Of a DNA stretch of 6,562 bases, positions 5,670 to 6,562 are shown piece after piece. This stretch comes from Dialister sp. UBA6422. GTDB lineage: Bacteria > Bacillota > Negativicutes > Veillonellales > Dialisteraceae. Location: assembly GCA_002439665.1 (NCBI GenBank), contig DJPC01000018.1, forward strand, positions 1-6,562. Direction: 5' to 3'. Positions within the stretch are counted from its first letter, which is position 1; each line of letters opens with the position of its first letter. The notes beneath the pieces were generated by a model. It was not told the origin of the DNA. It ran no database searches and saw only the letters and a list, made by a program, of their open reading frames with translations. The position numbers were made by a program, and so were the translations under genes.

Positions 5670-6548
5670 ATGGATTTAAATCAATTGGAATATTTTCGTG
5701 CTTTAGCCAATATCCGACACTTTACTAAAGCAGCTAAAGATATTTCCATTTCTCAATCAGCACTTTCTCGTTCTATTCAAAAATTGGAAGAAGAAGTGGG
5801 ACAACCTTTATTTGACAGAAAGAAAAAAGAAATCACTTTGACCCCTTTAGGTCGGCGATTTCTCTCTCATGTGGAACGAGCATTAAATGATATCGAAGAA
5901 GGAAAGCAAGAATTGGAACACGCCAATGATCCCCAAGGAGGCATCATAAATCTATCTTTTATTCATTCCTTAGGTGGCGGTGTACTTCCAGAACTTCTTT
6001 CAGAATATAAAGACCTCTATCCTGCCACTCGTTTCAATTTAGACCAGAATAATTCCGCTATTTTAGCGAAAGATCTCATTGATGGAAAAAGTGATCTTTC
6101 ATTAGGTTCTACGATGATTACCATGGAACACTTAGCATGGACCTATTTATATTCTGAAGAAATATATGTATCAGTTCCAAAGCACCATCCTTTGTCCACC
6201 TATTCTTCTGTCGCCTTAAAAGATATAGAAAAATACCCACTCATCACTATGAAACAACCCTATAGCCTTCGAATTTTAACAGATCAGTTTTGTAATTTAG
6301 CTGGTATCCATCCAGAAATTATCTTTGAAGGAGATGATACCAATACAGTTGCTGGATTAGTGGCTGCCGATCTAGGCGTGAGTCTATTACCACGAATCTT
6401 AGCTTTTGAGGAATTGGGAATTAAGCAAATTCACGTATCTTCTCCTACTTGCAAGCGAGAAATCGGTGTTGCCTGGAATATGACAAGACCTCTATCTCCT
6501 TCTGCCTTGCGCTTTCAGCAATTTATCGTAAAACGTTTTGCTAAATAG
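5670..6548 (+). CDS. LysR-type transcriptional regulator
   Basis: This is a 292-residue DNA-binding regulator of normal family length, acting as a cytoplasmic tetramer in known members. The N-terminal winged helix-turn-helix is unmistakable: MDLNQLEYFRALA at 1-13, the helix-turn-helix FTKAAKDISISQSALSRSIQKLE at 18-40, then EEVGQPLFDRKKKEITLTPLG at 41-61 and the long linker helix to about 86. Residues from about 92 to 292 form the periplasmic-binding-like effector domain (GIINLSFIHSLGGGVLPELL onward; GLVAADLGVSLLPR at 229-242). The ATG follows GAAAGGA (5658-5664) by 5 nt and the stop is TAG at 6546-6548. It is divergent from the MFS gene, the usual arrangement for regulator and target, and three matching T-N11-A boxes lie between them. 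The effector is unknown; a substrate or product of the transporter or of the hydro-lyase is a reasonable guess. Confidence 0.93.
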   Translation: MDLNQLEYFRALANIRHFTKAAKDISISQSALSRSIQKLEEEVGQPLFDRKKKEITLTPLGRRFLSHVERALNDIEEGKQELEHANDPQGGIINLSFIHSLGGGVLPELLSEYKDLYPATRFNLDQNNSAILAKDLIDGKSDLSLGSTMITMEHLAWTYLYSEEIYVSVPKHHPLSTYSSVALKDIEKYPLITMKQPYSLRILTDQFCNLAGIHPEIIFEGDDTNTVAGLVAADLGVSLLPRILAFEELGIKQIHVSSPTCKREIGVAWNMTRPLSPSALRFQQFIVKRFAK

Positions 6549-6562
6549 CCAATATATACTAT

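Overview
The window is 6.5 kb of AT-rich bacterial chromosome. It has strong AGGAGG-type ribosome binding sites, TATAAT-like promoters, short AT-rich intergenic gaps and a LysR regulator facing a transporter. This fits Bacillota (Firmicutes). A Negativicutes-type anaerobe would be my guess, but no marker gene here fixes the genus.

Layout: four genes lie on the minus strand and one on the plus strand. In minus-strand transcription order they are an MFS transporter (5190 to 3949), a 540-residue two-domain aconitase-superfamily protein (3759 to 2137), a 418-residue LeuC/HacA-type large subunit (1967 to 711), and a CpXC-domain protein whose 3' end runs off the window (607 to <1). A LysR-type regulator (5670 to 6548) is read divergently from the transporter across a 479-bp control region.

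The most unusual gene is the 540-residue protein. Its C-terminal ~155 residues are an intact LeuD-type small (swivel) subunit. Its N-terminal ~370 residues align, largely without gaps, to the 418-residue large subunit encoded next to it. However, the positions of all three 4Fe-4S cysteines, the catalytic DSH histidine and two substrate arginines are changed. It therefore looks like a pseudo-catalytic large subunit fused to a working small subunit, alongside a separate, apparently intact large subunit. The most economical reading is a hetero-oligomeric hydro-lyase (isopropylmalate/homoaconitate/methylmalate type, substrate unknown) in which the dead large domain is a scaffold or regulatory part. 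No leuA, leuB or other pathway gene is in view, so leucine biosynthesis cannot be assumed.

Regulation: the LysR/MFS intergenic region holds three 15-bp copies of an ATGCAT-N3-ATGCAT-like dyad with T-N11-A geometry, about 103 and 111 bp apart. One lies about 63 bp upstream of a predicted MFS start site and one lies downstream of the predicted lysR start site. A bidirectional hairpin terminator separates the MFS gene from the hydro-lyase genes. The latter appear to have their own extended -10 promoter, overlapped by a CATGACT-N19-AGTCATG dyad. Between the two hydro-lyase genes there is a 133-bp MITE-like inverted-repeat element whose end overlaps the stop codon of the fusion gene, next to a 13-bp-arm hairpin just ahead of the large-subunit gene. 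Whether the transporter carries the hydro-lyase substrate is inference from adjacency only.
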